This document shows, piece by piece, positions 50,236 through 62,512 of a stretch of DNA of 64,000 bases (positions are counted from its first letter, which is position 1; each line of letters starts with the position of its first letter). Position numbers and translations under genes: made by a program. The notes under the pieces are model-generated. The model saw nothing but the letters and a program-made list of their open reading frames with translations, ran no database searches and had not been told where the DNA came from. This stretch comes from Chrysopilus asiliformis. Taxonomy: Eukaryota > Arthropoda > Insecta > Diptera > Rhagionidae. Where the stretch lies: positions 65,250,274-65,314,273 of the forward strand of contig OZ035962.1 of the NCBI GenBank assembly GCA_964034945.1, in the 5' to 3' direction.

Positions 50236-50390
50236 GTTGCTATATTTATAAACATTTAATTTTTTGGCTCAATTATGTACGAATTTGTATTTACAAACCC
50301 TTTTAAACGTAGTACAAATTAATAAGCAACCGTTATCTCCTTGAAAATACTTGCAGTACTAGATTCCACATTTTTATGACGCATACGGTA

Positions 50391-52257
50391 TATCTTAATA
50401 TTATTGAGTTGCCTAGTTCTTATTTTTAATAAACATTGAATTAATTTAAATTATGATTATTTTTGATTATTAATAAATTTATTTATGTTGGATATTTAAA
50501 TACTTTAAAATAATAAATACGAATTTGATTATTTTCACCTATGATACAAATAAAGAATTATTTGCTTCTTTCCTCGAAAAAAGCGCTCTGCGTTGAACAA
50601 TATATGTTAAAAATACAATTTCACAATCTATAGAAAAAAAATTTAATGGAAATTCCACTGAGAGTCATGCGATATTAGAGAAGTTTTTTAAATTAATCTA
50701 ATTAGATTGAAATATACGGGATAATAATGTACACTCAGAAAAATGGAGGCTAACTCGACGACCTACATACGGCGTAATTGGCCTCGGGCAGGCGCGCGTT
50801 CGTCTGCATGTGGGCAAGTAAAACTGAGTTGACCTGTGGTCGGAGAAATTCTGAAATTAAGCCACCAGCAGGTGAAGTAGGGCATTGGGAGCTGCACGAG
50901 TTGACCTTAGATAGGTTTCTGAGTGTAGATATATTCAGAAAAAATCTTTTATTTCTATGGGAGAGGAGATAAGCGGTCCGATTGAATTTTAATGTGTTGA
51001 AAAGTTCTGTAAAATCATGTTTTTTTACTTCAAATTTTTTTTTATATTTTTTTTAAATACACCGTATTTGAAAAAAATCTATCAAAAATCCAAATGGTCG
51101 AGAAATTCAAATAACTTAGCTTTCAATGTTATTCTCTTCTTTGATCCTCTCACCTTAATGTGTGTGACCTCAGCAACATATTGCTGAGATTCCCTTGGTA
51201 TAATAGTTCATGACGATTGTTGAGGTTAGGTGAACCTGCCAGAAGAAAATTAGGAAAATTCGTTTATTATTTTAGCGTTGACCAAGGTAATGATGTAAAT
51301 ACATACCTGTTTGTGTTGACGCTAGTCATATTTCTGGGGCTGCTGGAAAGGTAAAATCCGCCGCTCCTGTTGTGCACTATTTACCCGGCGTTTTCTTTGT
51401 GCGCTAGCGTAATCGCCAGATTCATCTGAATCGGCATACACCTGGCATAAAAACCGTTCACGCATTATGCATAACAATTCAGAAAATAAAACACAATCTC
51501 CCCACTGACCGGACTGCAAACAAATTCGACATTTCTAATTAGATGTGTCAAGGATCTGAGAGTGTTAGTGGCCATTCACTCTGGACCGTTTTTTTCTATG
51601 TTTCTTCCCTTTGGTCTTTCGGTCAAAACGGAATAGCATCTTGGCGATAGAAAGAGATATAGAATTAATAATACTATAGGAACTGTTATATGACAATAAC
51701 TAGATTTCATAGGTTTGCTTTTGCATGTGGAGAAAACTCAGTCAAATCGGAAATTAGTGTTCCTAAATTAGTAAAAATAGAAAAGGCAAATGGTAAACAG
51801 AGCTGGAAATCTTTTAAATGCTTTAATAAATTAAATGTAGTCCCATTATTATATATCTACACCATCGTATCGTATTTATTCTTGAATGCTCTTTAGGACA
51901 AACAACTTCTTAGCATGATAGCCCAGCAATCCCCTCATCATTAATTTAGCAATTCAATAGAAAGGTACTCGTAAATACATTCCATCAACAACGCTGTAAC
52001 CTTCTTCATCCCGCTTCCGAATCTTCCCTATTAGGACTTAGCTTTTTAATTATTTGCTCTTCACAATTTTGATACTACGACCAAAGCATTTTCTTCAACA
52101 TAGAAATTCAAGGATAAAAACTATCTTTAAAAGTTTGTTACAAATATTATCTAGTGAAAAATAAACATATAGGAGCCATTCGATTGAAATTTAATACTCC
52201 AGTTCCATATTTATGGGAAAAAATGGCAAAGTGGCCAAATATAAAATGTTTTTTTTT
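50391..52257. other. Intronic DNA, no gene seen
   Basis: No recognisable frame, repeat end or RNA gene. A family B-like 'tatgggagaggagataagcg' patch is at about 50955. Confidence 0.45.
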
Positions 52258-52325
52258 GCTAAATTAAGAGGTCGAAATTTTTCATGAATACAATACTTTA
52301 TTATACTACGTATAAGAAAGTAATT
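52258..52325 (+). repeat. Family C 3' tail fragment
   Basis: Only the tail is present: 'aaattaagaggtcgaaattt', 'catgaatacaatactttatt' and 'actacgtataagaaagtaa'. It serves as an empty-site comparator for the insertion at 25875. Confidence 0.7.
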
Positions 52326-53394
52326 ATTATACTACGTAAAGTAAGTAACAAAAATACAGACCATAATGTAGCATGATTCCCCTCAGTTTAGGAATATCTC
52401 CATTGCAAACTTTGAAAATGACATACAATAGAGTACGCTTAAATGCAAAACACGTATAATTGCACATAAAATTTGAGTCTCGAAGATTTTTCAGCATTTC
52501 TAATACATATATATATATATATAAATGCAACACTGATAATTGGATAAAATTCATAAATACATCCGTTTTTAAGTTCGCAAACGTTAAAAATTTATAAAAT
52601 TTTACATCTGCAAAAATCTTTATATATAAAAATGAATCGTGGTCCGTTTGACTATCCATAACTCGGCTGAATATAATCCGATTTGCATGGGGTTTTTTTT
52701 GTTGGATTCGTATTGCAACATATAAAAACACAACGGAGCCGAAAATTGGAAATTTCTACCGGAAAAGTTGGAAAATCTTGGAAAACCGAAATTGCATACT
52801 TTCAGGGGAGCGGTTTTCTGGTTTGCACTTTCAGTAATTCCAAATCAAAAATCTCGAATCTTTTTTCGTTTTGTTGGAAAAGTCGAGAAAAATTTTGGGG
52901 AAAAACGGGAATATCGGAAAAATTGAAATTTGCATTTTGTATGGGATTTTGGTATGGAAAGAGAAAATATTGTATTTGGAATTGAAAAACGGAAAATTTT
53001 GTACCTCACAATAATTTTATCGCCAACAGATCCCGTTACGCTCTCAGACTCGCGTTTGACAACTGAGAAATATGTTTGCTCTTTCCTCATTGATGATCGA
53101 TGCGAAGCGGTTGTTTATCGATATAGTGCGCAAATTATCGCTGTTTTTCCCACTTTTAAATCGTCGAAAGTATTTTATTTTGTGTACAACGAAGTGAATC
53201 AAGGAATTTACTCAGTGACCACGTGAACGTAAATGGATTGGTGTTGAATTTTGTGATTTTTTCCAGAACATAGTGATTTCCAAAAGTGAGGTTAGCGGCA
53301 CACAGAATCTGGACTTGCATCAACACAAATTTCCTTTATTCATCCACTGCTTTTGTGCAATTTGATAATTTAAATTATTCATTTTATAGAGAAC

Positions 53395-54570
53395 GAATTT
53401 AAATAATGTATTTTGTCACCGACCAATTCGTTTATATAAAAAAATCTATTTGTATGGGAGAGGGAGGTAGGAGTGGTCCAACTGGATAGATAAGTTGTAT
53501 AAAATCATATTCTAAACACATTTCGTCTTTATAAACTTTTCGATACGATGCACCGTTTTCGAGAAAATAAGGAAAAAGTATTCAATGGGTATCGGGGAGG
53601 GGAAAGAGGTAGTCTAACTGAATTTTGATGTATAGATAAGTTATGTAAAATCATATTCAAAACATAACAAAAGCTATAATTGCCAATCTGGCAATCATTG
53701 GAGACCCGTATGGTGATATTCGTATCAAAATTCGAACAATTGTACCAAAATTCCTCTTTGAAGTAAAACTTTTCAATAAGATTTTTTAAAATTTATTCCA
53801 ATCGGATTTTGATGTATGGGAGTTTTATGTAGAATCATATTCTAAAAAACTTTTGTTCTTGGACTTTTTTGATAAGATGCACCGTTTTCGAGATATTCGC
53901 AAAAATCGGTTTGGTTCGTATGGGAGGTACCCCCCCTAATGGTCCATTTTTGCCCATTAACGAACTTAGCCTTGCATTTTACGAAAAACGGACCTGTGCA
54001 AAATTTCAAGTCTGTAGCTCAATCCGTGCGCCCGAAATCCGCGCCACAGACAGACGGACAGACAGACGGACGGACAGACAGACAGACGGACGGACATGCA
54101 AAATTCAATTTTTTTTATCATTCTAAACACACTGGTGTAATTCATTTTTGTGTGTGATGACGGGATCTTGGCGTTACAAACGGTAAATCAAAGTTAATAT
54201 ACCCTTTGGTTTCACCATACGGGTATAAAAAACATTTTAGCTTTATAAATTTGTCAATGCGATTCACCGTTTTCGAGAAAATTGCGAAAAAAGTTTCATT
54301 TATATGGAGAAGGGAATGGTCCGATTTTGCCAGTTCAAGAACTTAGCATTGCCATTTACGAGAAACGCAACTGAAAATATTTCAAATCTCTAGCTCAATC
54401 CTTCCGAAAGTTATGATATTCACGGATATATAGACGGACAGACGACAGACGGACAGACGACAGACGGGCAGACAGACGGTCGGACATGCTAAAATTAAAA
54501 TCTTTTGGCATTCCAAACACCCTGGTGTAGTTCATTTTTGTGTCCAGCGATTGGTTTGGTTTGATACACA
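53395..54570 (+). repeat. Family B repeat interrupted by family A copy
   Basis: Family B modules lie at 53440-53658 (two copies of a 'gtaaaatcatattc' module) and 54232-54570. The second part has 'agctcaatccttccgaaagt', an array of gacggacagacgaca at 54433-54485 and 'ttcatttttgtgtccagcga'. The interval 53659-54231 is an inserted family A element. Confidence 0.7.
53659..54231 (+). repeat. Family A copy inserted into a family B repeat
   Basis: The copy runs from 'aaaacataacaaaagctata' to 'accatacgggtata'. On its left is 'gtaaaatcatattc' and on its right 'cattttagctttataaat', which are adjacent modules in family B. The copy therefore interrupts an older family B element. Confidence 0.88.
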
Positions 54571-55261
54571 TATAGTGTGGAGGTCCCCAATCTGGAATGC
54601 AGCAACAAACTTATTGGGGTGCGGAAACGTTTTTTTTTTATTTGTGAGATAGAGTTATAAATTTTTTTGATTTGTGAGATGGAGTAACGTATAAACTCAA
54701 GAACTACTGCACCAACATAGACTATGTATCATGACCACGATTTATAGTTAGGTGTGGTCGCGGTATCGGCTACCCTTTCACCCCCTCGCCTGTTATCTTC
54801 TGAACCACTGAAGGGATTTGAATACGGTTTTCAGTGTTGGGCAGGTCAATCATAAAAGAAATTTTCATCCACTCCAACTACTCCGCTCTACATGGTGCGA
54901 GCCCCCTCTCCTGCTATCTACTAAACTACAGAACGGATTTTTATACAATTTTTAGTGTTGGATAGGTTATCTGTCAGGGTAAATTTTCGACCAATCCCCT
55001 CCTCAGCTATCTCTGAAACTATTTTATGGTTGTTCAACATATGTTACAACATAAATGCAAAAATCTTAAGTGTCTGGCAATAAGGGAATTCGCTCTATTC
55101 CCTTTCTCCCAAGCAGATGGAAAAAATATTTGCAATTTTCTTGAAAACAGTGCGTCAAACCAAAAAAAAATATGAACAGAAAATTGTTTGAAATATAATT
55201 ACTGCATAATTTTTCTATACATCAAAATACTTTTGAAAAAAAAGGATTTTTTCATATTAAA

Positions 55262-55304
55262 AAATTTATTACTACCCGGGCAACGCCGGGTTCTTTCAAG
55301 CTAG
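55262..55304 (+). mobile_element. Helitron 3' end
   Basis: The end has a stem-loop acccgg-gcaacg-ccgggt followed by 'tctttcaagctag' and host T at 55305. The sequence before it (54770-55020) has degenerate modules ('gtgttgggcaggtc', 'gtgttggataggtt') like those of family D. A possible matching 5' end (a|TCTTTATATATAAAAATGAA) is at 52617, but the pairing is unproven because repeats intervene. Confidence 0.65.
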
Positions 55305-55427
55305 TTAAATATAATTACATATTCACAAATGCACACCAAAAATCAATTTCACCAAAAATCTTTCACACACCCCTATTTGATGTATTTATAAAATGAATTG
55401 TTTTTGCGTCTTTACTTTCCTCTGCGT

Positions 55428-55830
55428 AGCTTTATTACTTTCCTTTACGGATCAATAGAAGGAAAGTAGTATATTCATGACGACGACCGATTGGAGAACG
55501 GAGGCAGATAGAAACTTTCGGATCAATACGAAATCCATTCTATCTGTTCGTACGTACTTAAATAACTCGAGGACGCGTTGAGCTAGCGACTTGAATTTTT
55601 TTTGGATAAGTTTTACGAAAATCGTAATTATTTATCAACTTTTGGAAAAGTAACGTTAACTTTAACGGGTACATCCCACATTGTTTTTGAAAAAATAATT
55701 TCTCGAAAACTGCGTTTTTGAAAAAAATGGAGATTTAAACAAAATAAAATTTTCTGATTTTACGTATCTCTAACGGTTCTTGAGATATTTGAAGAAATAT
55801 TATTTTTCACATAATTTTTTGTTTGTATAT
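55428..55830 (-). repeat. Family C-like copy, reverse
   Basis: The copy begins with a doubled tail ('actttcctctgcgtagcttt' and 'actttcctttacggatc'), then 'gtagtatattcatgacgacg' and modules resembling 35515-36206 in reverse. Confidence 0.55.
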
Positions 55831-56037
55831 TTTTCGGTCTTGTTGTAAACTGCAGAGGGATGGTCAGGGGAACTGCACGGAGATGGTCAGCTGCCATCTT
55901 ATACGCAATGATTTTTGCATGTGGTTTTCGACGATTTTTATGCCATTATTTTTGTTCCCCGCTAAAAAAGAGATTATGTCAATGAAACTAGAGCAAATTA
56001 CCTTTCCAATCCAGGTACAACGAATGTGAAACCCAAA

Positions 56038-56345
56038 AGCATAGAATAAGGAATCATAGAAAAAACTCTGCCAAACAAATTTTCGACAAATTTCCCCGTC
56101 GAAGGGGGGAAAAGGTCCCTATCATTTACTAGCTACGGCCTAAAAGTTAAATACTTTTAGACTAGGGAGCACGAAGCAGAGAGAATCATTTTCATCGTAT
56201 CTATTCAATGAGATGGAGGAATCGAATGGATAATTTTTTTGCGTGTTACATCGGATCCTCTTGCTTCCTCTCACAGTGGAAAAATTTTCTCTAAAAGTTT
56301 GTTCTAAGAGTTTATTCTCTAGATTCTTTGTTCTCTGCCAAAAGT
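56038..56345 (+). repeat. Interior fragment of the TTAA element family
   Basis: This is a close copy of 10915-11225 ('agaataaggaat', 'atttcccc-tcgaagggggga', 'ctagctacggcctaaaagtt', 'tcaatgagatggaggaatcg') without the GTTGG ends. It stops just before the Helitron 5' end at 56384. Confidence 0.75.
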
Positions 56346-56400
56346 TAGTCAAGGAGCATTTTCGTGCATCGTTCTTTGATTCATCATACTAATATATAAA

Positions 56401-57520
56401 TATCAGTTGTGGTCAACACAAAACTTTCTTCTACAAAATCTACGACCCTGTGCAATTTACGCTAGAGCCCTGTCGCGTTGTCAACCTAAGACGACCTCCC
56501 AATAAATTCTTGGTTTATTCAAAAATATCAAAAACGTACAAAATTTGAGATAACTTGAGAACGGTAAAAGATATCAATTTACGGTAAATGGCAAAAATGT
56601 AGAAAATGTTAACATCTTTAATTATTCTTTGAAGTGATTTGTCGTAAAACCGTTAGTTTGCAAATTATTCGCAAAATATTATTTTTTACATATTAATGAA
56701 AATATCTCAATAACGGTAAAAGATAACGGATAACGGTAAGAAACAAAATTGTGCATTCTCATTAATTCATTTCATACATTCAGTCAGCAAAAACCCGTTA
56801 GTTTTCGAGATAATCGCAAAAAACTGTTTTTTTTTTTTAAATAACTGTTTATCTCGATAACAGGTGGAGATATCGAGTTATAGCTAAAGACAAAAGTGTG
56901 GGAAATTTTATTTTCTCCAAGTTTTGTCATACTCAAGGCCACTAAAAACGCATAGTTTGGGAGTAAATCGAGAAAAACGAAATTGCGATTTTTGAAAAAC
57001 CGCCATTTTGGATACTTCCGGTTAACGGATTTCCACCAAAAGTTGATAGGATCGTCCCATTTCAGGACCCAACATGCCTATAAAATTTCATGGCGCTAGC
57101 TCTATTAGTTTTTGAGAAATCTTGTACACAGACTGACAGACTGACAGACTGACAGACAGACTGACAGACTGACAGACTGACAGACTGACAGACTGACAGA
57201 CTGACAGACTGACAGACTGACAGACTGACAGACTGACAGACTGACAGACTGACAGACTGACAGACTGACAGACTGACAGACTGACAGACTGACAGACTGA
57301 CAGACTGACAGACTGACAGACTGACAGACTGACAGACTGACAGACTGACAGACTGACAGACTGACAGACTGACAGACTGACAGACTGACAGACAGAAAGA
57401 CATTTTTTAAATATGACTCCAATCGACTCAGGAGTGATCGGGAAATGTTTTTTAGGCAAAATTAAGAGGTCGAAATTTTTCATGAATACAATACTTTATT
57501 ATACTCCGTAGAAGAAAGTA
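56401..57520 (+). repeat. Family C, most complete copy, inside a Helitron
   Basis: The boundaries are fixed by comparison with the uninterrupted Helitron at 31879-32366. The start is 'tatcagttgtggtcaacaca' with the subterminal 'actttcttctacaaa', and the end is 'atactccgtagaagaaagta'. Internal modules are repeated 'gataacggtaa' blocks, the octamer array, and 'ccaatcgactcaggagtgat'. Confidence 0.8.
57129..57396 (+). repeat. Octamer array (GACTGACA)n, about 33 units
   Basis: The array occupies the same position in family C as the one at 22986 ('aatcttgtacacagactgac'). It has one extra gaca at about 57154 and a gacagaca end. Frames reading VCQSVSLS on the minus strand are not genes. Confidence 0.95.
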
Positions 57521-57998
57521 AAAATGAGTTGGTGTCTGTCTGTCTGTCTGTCTGTCTGTTCCTCTTTCACGCAAAAACCGCTGAACCGATTGACTTGCAA
57601 TTTGGCATGAGTGTCTGTGGTAGTTCTGGTTCCAACATAGGCATACGGAAAAGTAGCGCGAGGAGTTGGGGGAGTAAGGGGAGGAGGTAAAGTGATCTCG
57701 AAACTTAGTTTTTCCTCTATGTTACTCTTTCGCGGGGAAACTACTGAACCGATTGGCCTGAAATTTGGCATAGATGTTCGTAGGGGGTCCAGCCCAAACA
57801 TAGACCCATTAAAAAGTAGCCCGAGAGGTGGAGGAGTCAGGGGAGGGGGTAAAGTGATCTCGAAACTTAGCTCTTCCTCTATGTCAGCCTTTCGCAGGGC
57901 ATCTACCGAGCCGATTGGCCTGAAGTTTAGCTGCAACATAGACCATAAAAAAAAATTTGAAAAAACTTAACCCGGCAACGACGGGTATGCAAGCTAGT

Positions 57999-60656
57999 AT
58001 GAAATAATTTAAAACTAAAACAAATAATACAATATTAATAGATAAAAGAATATATTTAAAAATATGATGTTCATAAATTTTCATTAGAAATTATTGATGC
58101 TAATTATTTTTTCGAAAACTTGAAACATCGGAGAGGAAACTTATGTACCGTTCACATCATATATTTATAAATGATATCCGAATTATATTCTCTGTTTTTT
58201 TTTAAAGTTTTGTTATCAAATCCTGTTTTTTTTTAAAGTTTTGTTATTTTCAGATTTATTAAACTTCAGGCAAACACATGTGGATTTTTGACACGCGTAA
58301 GTGCACATTAATGTGCATTAACCCGTGCAATGCATAAATGCATAACGCAGATAAATGCAAGTAAATTGCAACAAAAATCGTTGTGTATTTAACAGTGTTC
58401 TGCTGTACTTTAAATCAAAATACCTACTAGAGAATTAAAAGTGAATATTTCAGACCGACTTAATTTCCACCATTTTATTTTTTAGAACATGAAAAAGTCG
58501 ACACTGTACTGGCGGCGAATATTTCCTCCAAAACAAGACAAGTTTCGATTGACTGTATCCACTTTGTACAAACATCAATATGTATATACAAATGCGTTTT
58601 CTGCTGCTCAAACCTTAAACCAGGTTAAGATGTAATAACAATAGTCAACACTACTAAGAATGTTCAGCAGGCAGACCGCTGGCAGAAATTGGATACCCAA
58701 ACATATATGCCTTCATATTCGTTTCGTACATATTCGAATATAAAGCTATCTATAACCTATAACTATAGTCCCTCAAGTGGTTGATTTTCTCTAGTCCAAG
58801 ATATTATAGTCCCCCATACAATTGTCTACACATATAGATATATGTATTAAAGCAGATATTTTAATATCATCCCTTTTCAGTATTGACTCTGAAAAAGATG
58901 TGAAGGGTAACGGAGCAATGGAATGATATATCTAAAAAAAACCTCCCCAAATACAACACAACTGCAACTACAATCAAAATATAGCGATATGGTATTACAG
59001 CCGAAGGATTTCCCTAGTCCCAAAAGCATGGCTGGAATCCCAAAGCCACCCTTAAAATGGCCACATAAAATCATACCCATTCACTCCGCGCCCCAAACAT
59101 CAAATTCCATCCATTTAACGACAAAACATTGTTGCCATGGATTTACGTTCTTACGAGTGAAGCATTATATACTGATGTTATATACAATATGCCACAGAGA
59201 AAGCATAAGAGAACCGAAACTAATATTCATTTCTCTCTAGCTTACAGTTCAATGCTCTCAAACATTATACTACAAGAAATTGCTCCCTACTTGTTAGCAG
59301 TGTAAAGGATTCGAGTTCCTTACACTTGAATGACAAGAACGGACTATGGCCTTAAGTACGACAGGTACATTAATCAGCTGGTGAAGTAACAAGCTTTTGA
59401 CATTTCAAAGCTTTTCATTCTATATGTATCTACAACAAAGGTATTCGTTTCCTTATCCTCTTTGCAACATTTAAAATGGTGGTACCGAAAGAGCCATTTT
59501 TGCTTTTTTGACTCTCTTACGGTTTTTTGCTCTTTTCGTGTAATCTCCCGTGGGGATAACCCCAAGGGGTTTCACCGAAATCTCGAGTTTTCCAAAGCAA
59601 GTGACTTTTTGTTTTTGGTTATTGGCCCGCTGTTTACAAGTACTCTTGCTGTAACCAACATACTTGTGATATGCAAATTTTTTCGCAGAGGATTGAGGAC
59701 TAACAAGTTTTAATCTACAAAAAAAAACTGTGGGCAAAAATGAAGTAAACAGTTTAAACCACAAACAAAGGGGAAAATTTTTGAAATATTTTATAGAATA
59801 AGGACGAAAAGCGGATATGAGCAAAAGAGAAACCCAAGAAAAATTCACACATTGCTCCCTGTAACCATCTTAGCAGAGTTTTATTAGCTATGGCATACTA
59901 GTATTCAATCCCCAGAGTATTTAGCCGACAGAAAAATTTTACTAGTATTTGTTTGTCGAAAAATTCCCTCAAAATCAGATTTTCAAGATCACTCAGAGAA
60001 TCCAGAGAATCTTATCGTTTTTTCTGTAGTGACTGATGAGAAACTGACGAAAGTGAATTTGGTCATGTACACAAGGCGCTTGTTTGTGTGTCACTTTTAG
60101 CCTCGGAGAAGTCAAAAAGCGGAAAATAAACTGAACACAATAATCTTAAACCAAAACAACCCAAAATAAAAAAAAAACCAATTGGAGCAAAAAAAATTTA
60201 AAGCTCAAATGGAAAAAATATGGAGGGAGAATAAATTGAGACCGTTGAAAAAGGAATCAAAAGTAGGAAATTTTTTAATTCAACCACTTAACAATTAATT
60301 TGATAAAGGTGACTTTTACATTTATTTATACGATTGAACTTTAATAAAATTACTGAATAAAATAATGCATAGGTACTTTGGACTTTTCTGCTGATTTCGA
60401 AAAATCTATGCATTGTATAATTTAAAAAAAGCTTCCTCGCTGTTATTGTTTGGAGAAAATTATACTCTGAATTTCTAGGGCTTTTTGTTCATCTGGAATA
60501 TTTGTTTCTCTCGAAATCATTTCAATTCAACTATCGAATTGCTCTCGATGAACTATTGAATGCAATGAAATTAATTTTTGTATTGAAACAATAGGGATTT
60601 GGAAAAATTTGAAAGGAAGCATCAAGATTCGGTTCCAAGAATTCAATGTTGAATCT
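57999..60656. other. Intronic DNA, no gene seen
   Basis: Short frames at 58923, 59462 and 59471 overlap on opposite strands and carry no domains. No repeat boundary identified except a possible family C start near 58145 ('accgttcacatcatata'). Confidence 0.45.
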
Positions 60657-60974
60657 CATAGGACCAGGCCCGGCTCAACCTAATATGCAGACCATGCAAG
60701 GCATGGGGGCGCCGAGTTAAAGGGCGCAAGAAAAGTAAAATTTTAGAAACTTAAATAAATAAAATTGTTAACTTTTTTTATATACTTTATGTGGAACTAT
60801 TATAATTCGTTGAACTTGTAATTATTTTATTTGTATGAATTATTTTACATAAAACGTTTTGTGCCTTTAAATTTATTTACTTATCTGCCATATGTACACT
60901 TTTTTATACACTTTCTATTAAGATGGATTGTCGACACCTACCTACCTGGCTGGCTACCTATGTGTCTATCTCTG

Positions 60975-61295
60975 GAATCTTTGGAACCTTATATCTTCGA
61001 AACTATGCAACCTAGGAAGATGAAATTTTGTCACCTTGCGTAGTTCCGGTGACAGTTCAATATTTTTACTACTCCATCCTTGTAAGGATAATGGAAGGTC
61101 CTGTAAGGATAACGCAAATATCCTTTTCCCATTTTTTTCGGGAAAAAATGGCATTAGGGGGTTTTTGGGGTCGCTTAATCCGATTCTGACATTTAAAATT
61201 CTGTAAGGATAACGGAATGTCCTGCAAAGATAAAGTGAGTTTCCTTTTGCTCAAATTCCCGCGAAAGATCTTTTCTGGAGGTTTTTGGTAGGCTA
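60975..61295 (-). repeat. Family E fragment inside the hAT-like element
   Basis: The modules 'ccttgtaaggataatggaag' and 'aatccgattctgacatttaa' are reverse-oriented family E sequence. They make up much of the interior of the element at 60665-61715. Confidence 0.6.
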
Positions 61296-61320
61296 ATTCA
61301 AGACTAAAAAGTATAAAATA

Positions 61321-61649
61321 AAAAAAAAAACACTTTAAAAAACAAGTTTTATAACCTTATACACTTTCAAAATGCACTAAAAAGTAAAAAACAAGTTTAA
61401 AGTTTCACAAAAAAATGTTTTTATAAATTGCGTGTTGTTGTGAAAATATAAAGTGTGTGACGTTGCATTTGCTCTTGAATCTGTAATAACGGGATCATAC
61501 TGTGCAACGCAATACACTTTATATTTTCACAACAACACGCAATTTATAAAAACATTTTTTGTGAAACTTTAAACTTGTTTTTTACTTTTTAGTGCATTTT
61601 GAAAGTGTATAAGGTTATAAAACTTGTTTTTTAAAGTGTTTTTTTTTTA
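61321..61649. repeat. Large palindrome inside the hAT-like element
   Basis: The arms 61321-61467 and 61503-61649 are inverse, almost perfect over the outer 135 bp ('cactttaaaaaacaag' ... 'cttgttttttaaagtg'). The spacer is 35 bp. It would form a long hairpin if transcribed. Confidence 0.9.
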
Positions 61650-62512
61650 ATTCAAACAAAAAGGGCGCAAAAAAATAACTTGCATAGGGCGCATAGAACC
61701 ATAGAGCCGGCGCTGCATAGGACCCACACATTGAATCTGTGTTAGTAACTTGAACGCGTAGGATGAGAACGGAAAGGAGAGTTCAAATACCTTTGTTTGA
61801 GTCAATTACGAATTAACTTTTCTTGGACCACAATGAATACAACCATACCGCAACTAAGAACGCTCTGAACTGTCACGCAACTAAAAATAAAACCTTAAAA
61901 AAATTGAAAAACACCTTAATAAAAAAATCCTTTAAAATGGATAAAATAATCATTACAGTAGATTTAAAATTGGTGTGCGTCGGGAAAGCCTATTGGTCGT
62001 TGGATTTATGTAGCAATGTTGTCCTGATGCAGACCAATTTTAAATTTACTCTAATGATTATACAATTTTATCCTTTTTATAGGTTTTTTTATTATTATGG
62101 TTGACCTCAGTGATTTAAATATGTCGAAACTTATGCCCCAAACAGATGAGATATCAACGTCGGCGTTATGACGCCATCATGTGTGTAGAGAGTGGACATC
62201 TGGACTAGACATAAGTTTTTTACTTATATTAACCGATTTCCATTATTTTGATAATTGTTTGTGACAAAGAACGAAATTTTAAAGCTTTTTGCATTCATTT
62301 TTCAGCTCGGCGGCCATTTTTACCCGTCCGGACTTGCTGCGTTCAAGTTCAAAGTTTGCCAAATTTTGTTCCGATAGTTGCGTTCAATGCGTACACTGTA
62401 CTTACTTAACCTCTGGAGTGCAATGAACGCAACGCGAACGCAACTGCAACGCTGTGAACTGTCACGCAACGCAACATTTCAGCGGCAGAGCCCAATGGCA
62501 TCTCGTGAAGTA

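Larger units (their letters stand above)
46414..50388 (-). mobile_element. mariner-like element split by a foldback transposon
   Basis: The ends ccgtatgcgtcata are inverse at 46414 and 50388, each next to TA (46412-46413, 50389-50390). Outer sequence (46414-46802 and 49886-50388) encodes minus-strand transposase pieces; the middle is a separate insertion. Without the insertion the element is about 0.9 kb, so it had already lost part of its transposase. Confidence 0.85.
56384..57997 (+). mobile_element. Non-autonomous Helitron (family D) interrupted by a family C element
   Basis: The 5' end is a|TCATACTAATATATAAA, identical to the Helitron at 31879. The 3' end is 'cccggcaacgacggg' then CTAG|T at 57994-57998. 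Family D sequence occupies 56384-56400 and 57521-57997; the interval 56401-57520 is family C including the second octamer array. Removing it restores the 31879-type sequence at an A-run, so the family C element inserted into the Helitron. Confidence 0.8.
60665..61715. mobile_element. hAT-like non-autonomous element with perfect 8-bp target duplication
   Basis: CATAGGAC occurs immediately outside both ends (60657-60664, 61716-61723). The ends are caggcccggctc and the inverse cagcgccggctc. Subterminal 'gggcgc' motifs occur on both sides. The 8-bp duplication and CAG-starting ends are typical of hAT elements. The interior holds a family E fragment and a 147-bp-armed palindrome. No transposase. 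Confidence 0.9.

Noticed and set aside
57062..57483. Minus-strand frames of 105-131 residues rich in SVCQSVSL
   Set aside because: Same cause as above in the second octamer array.
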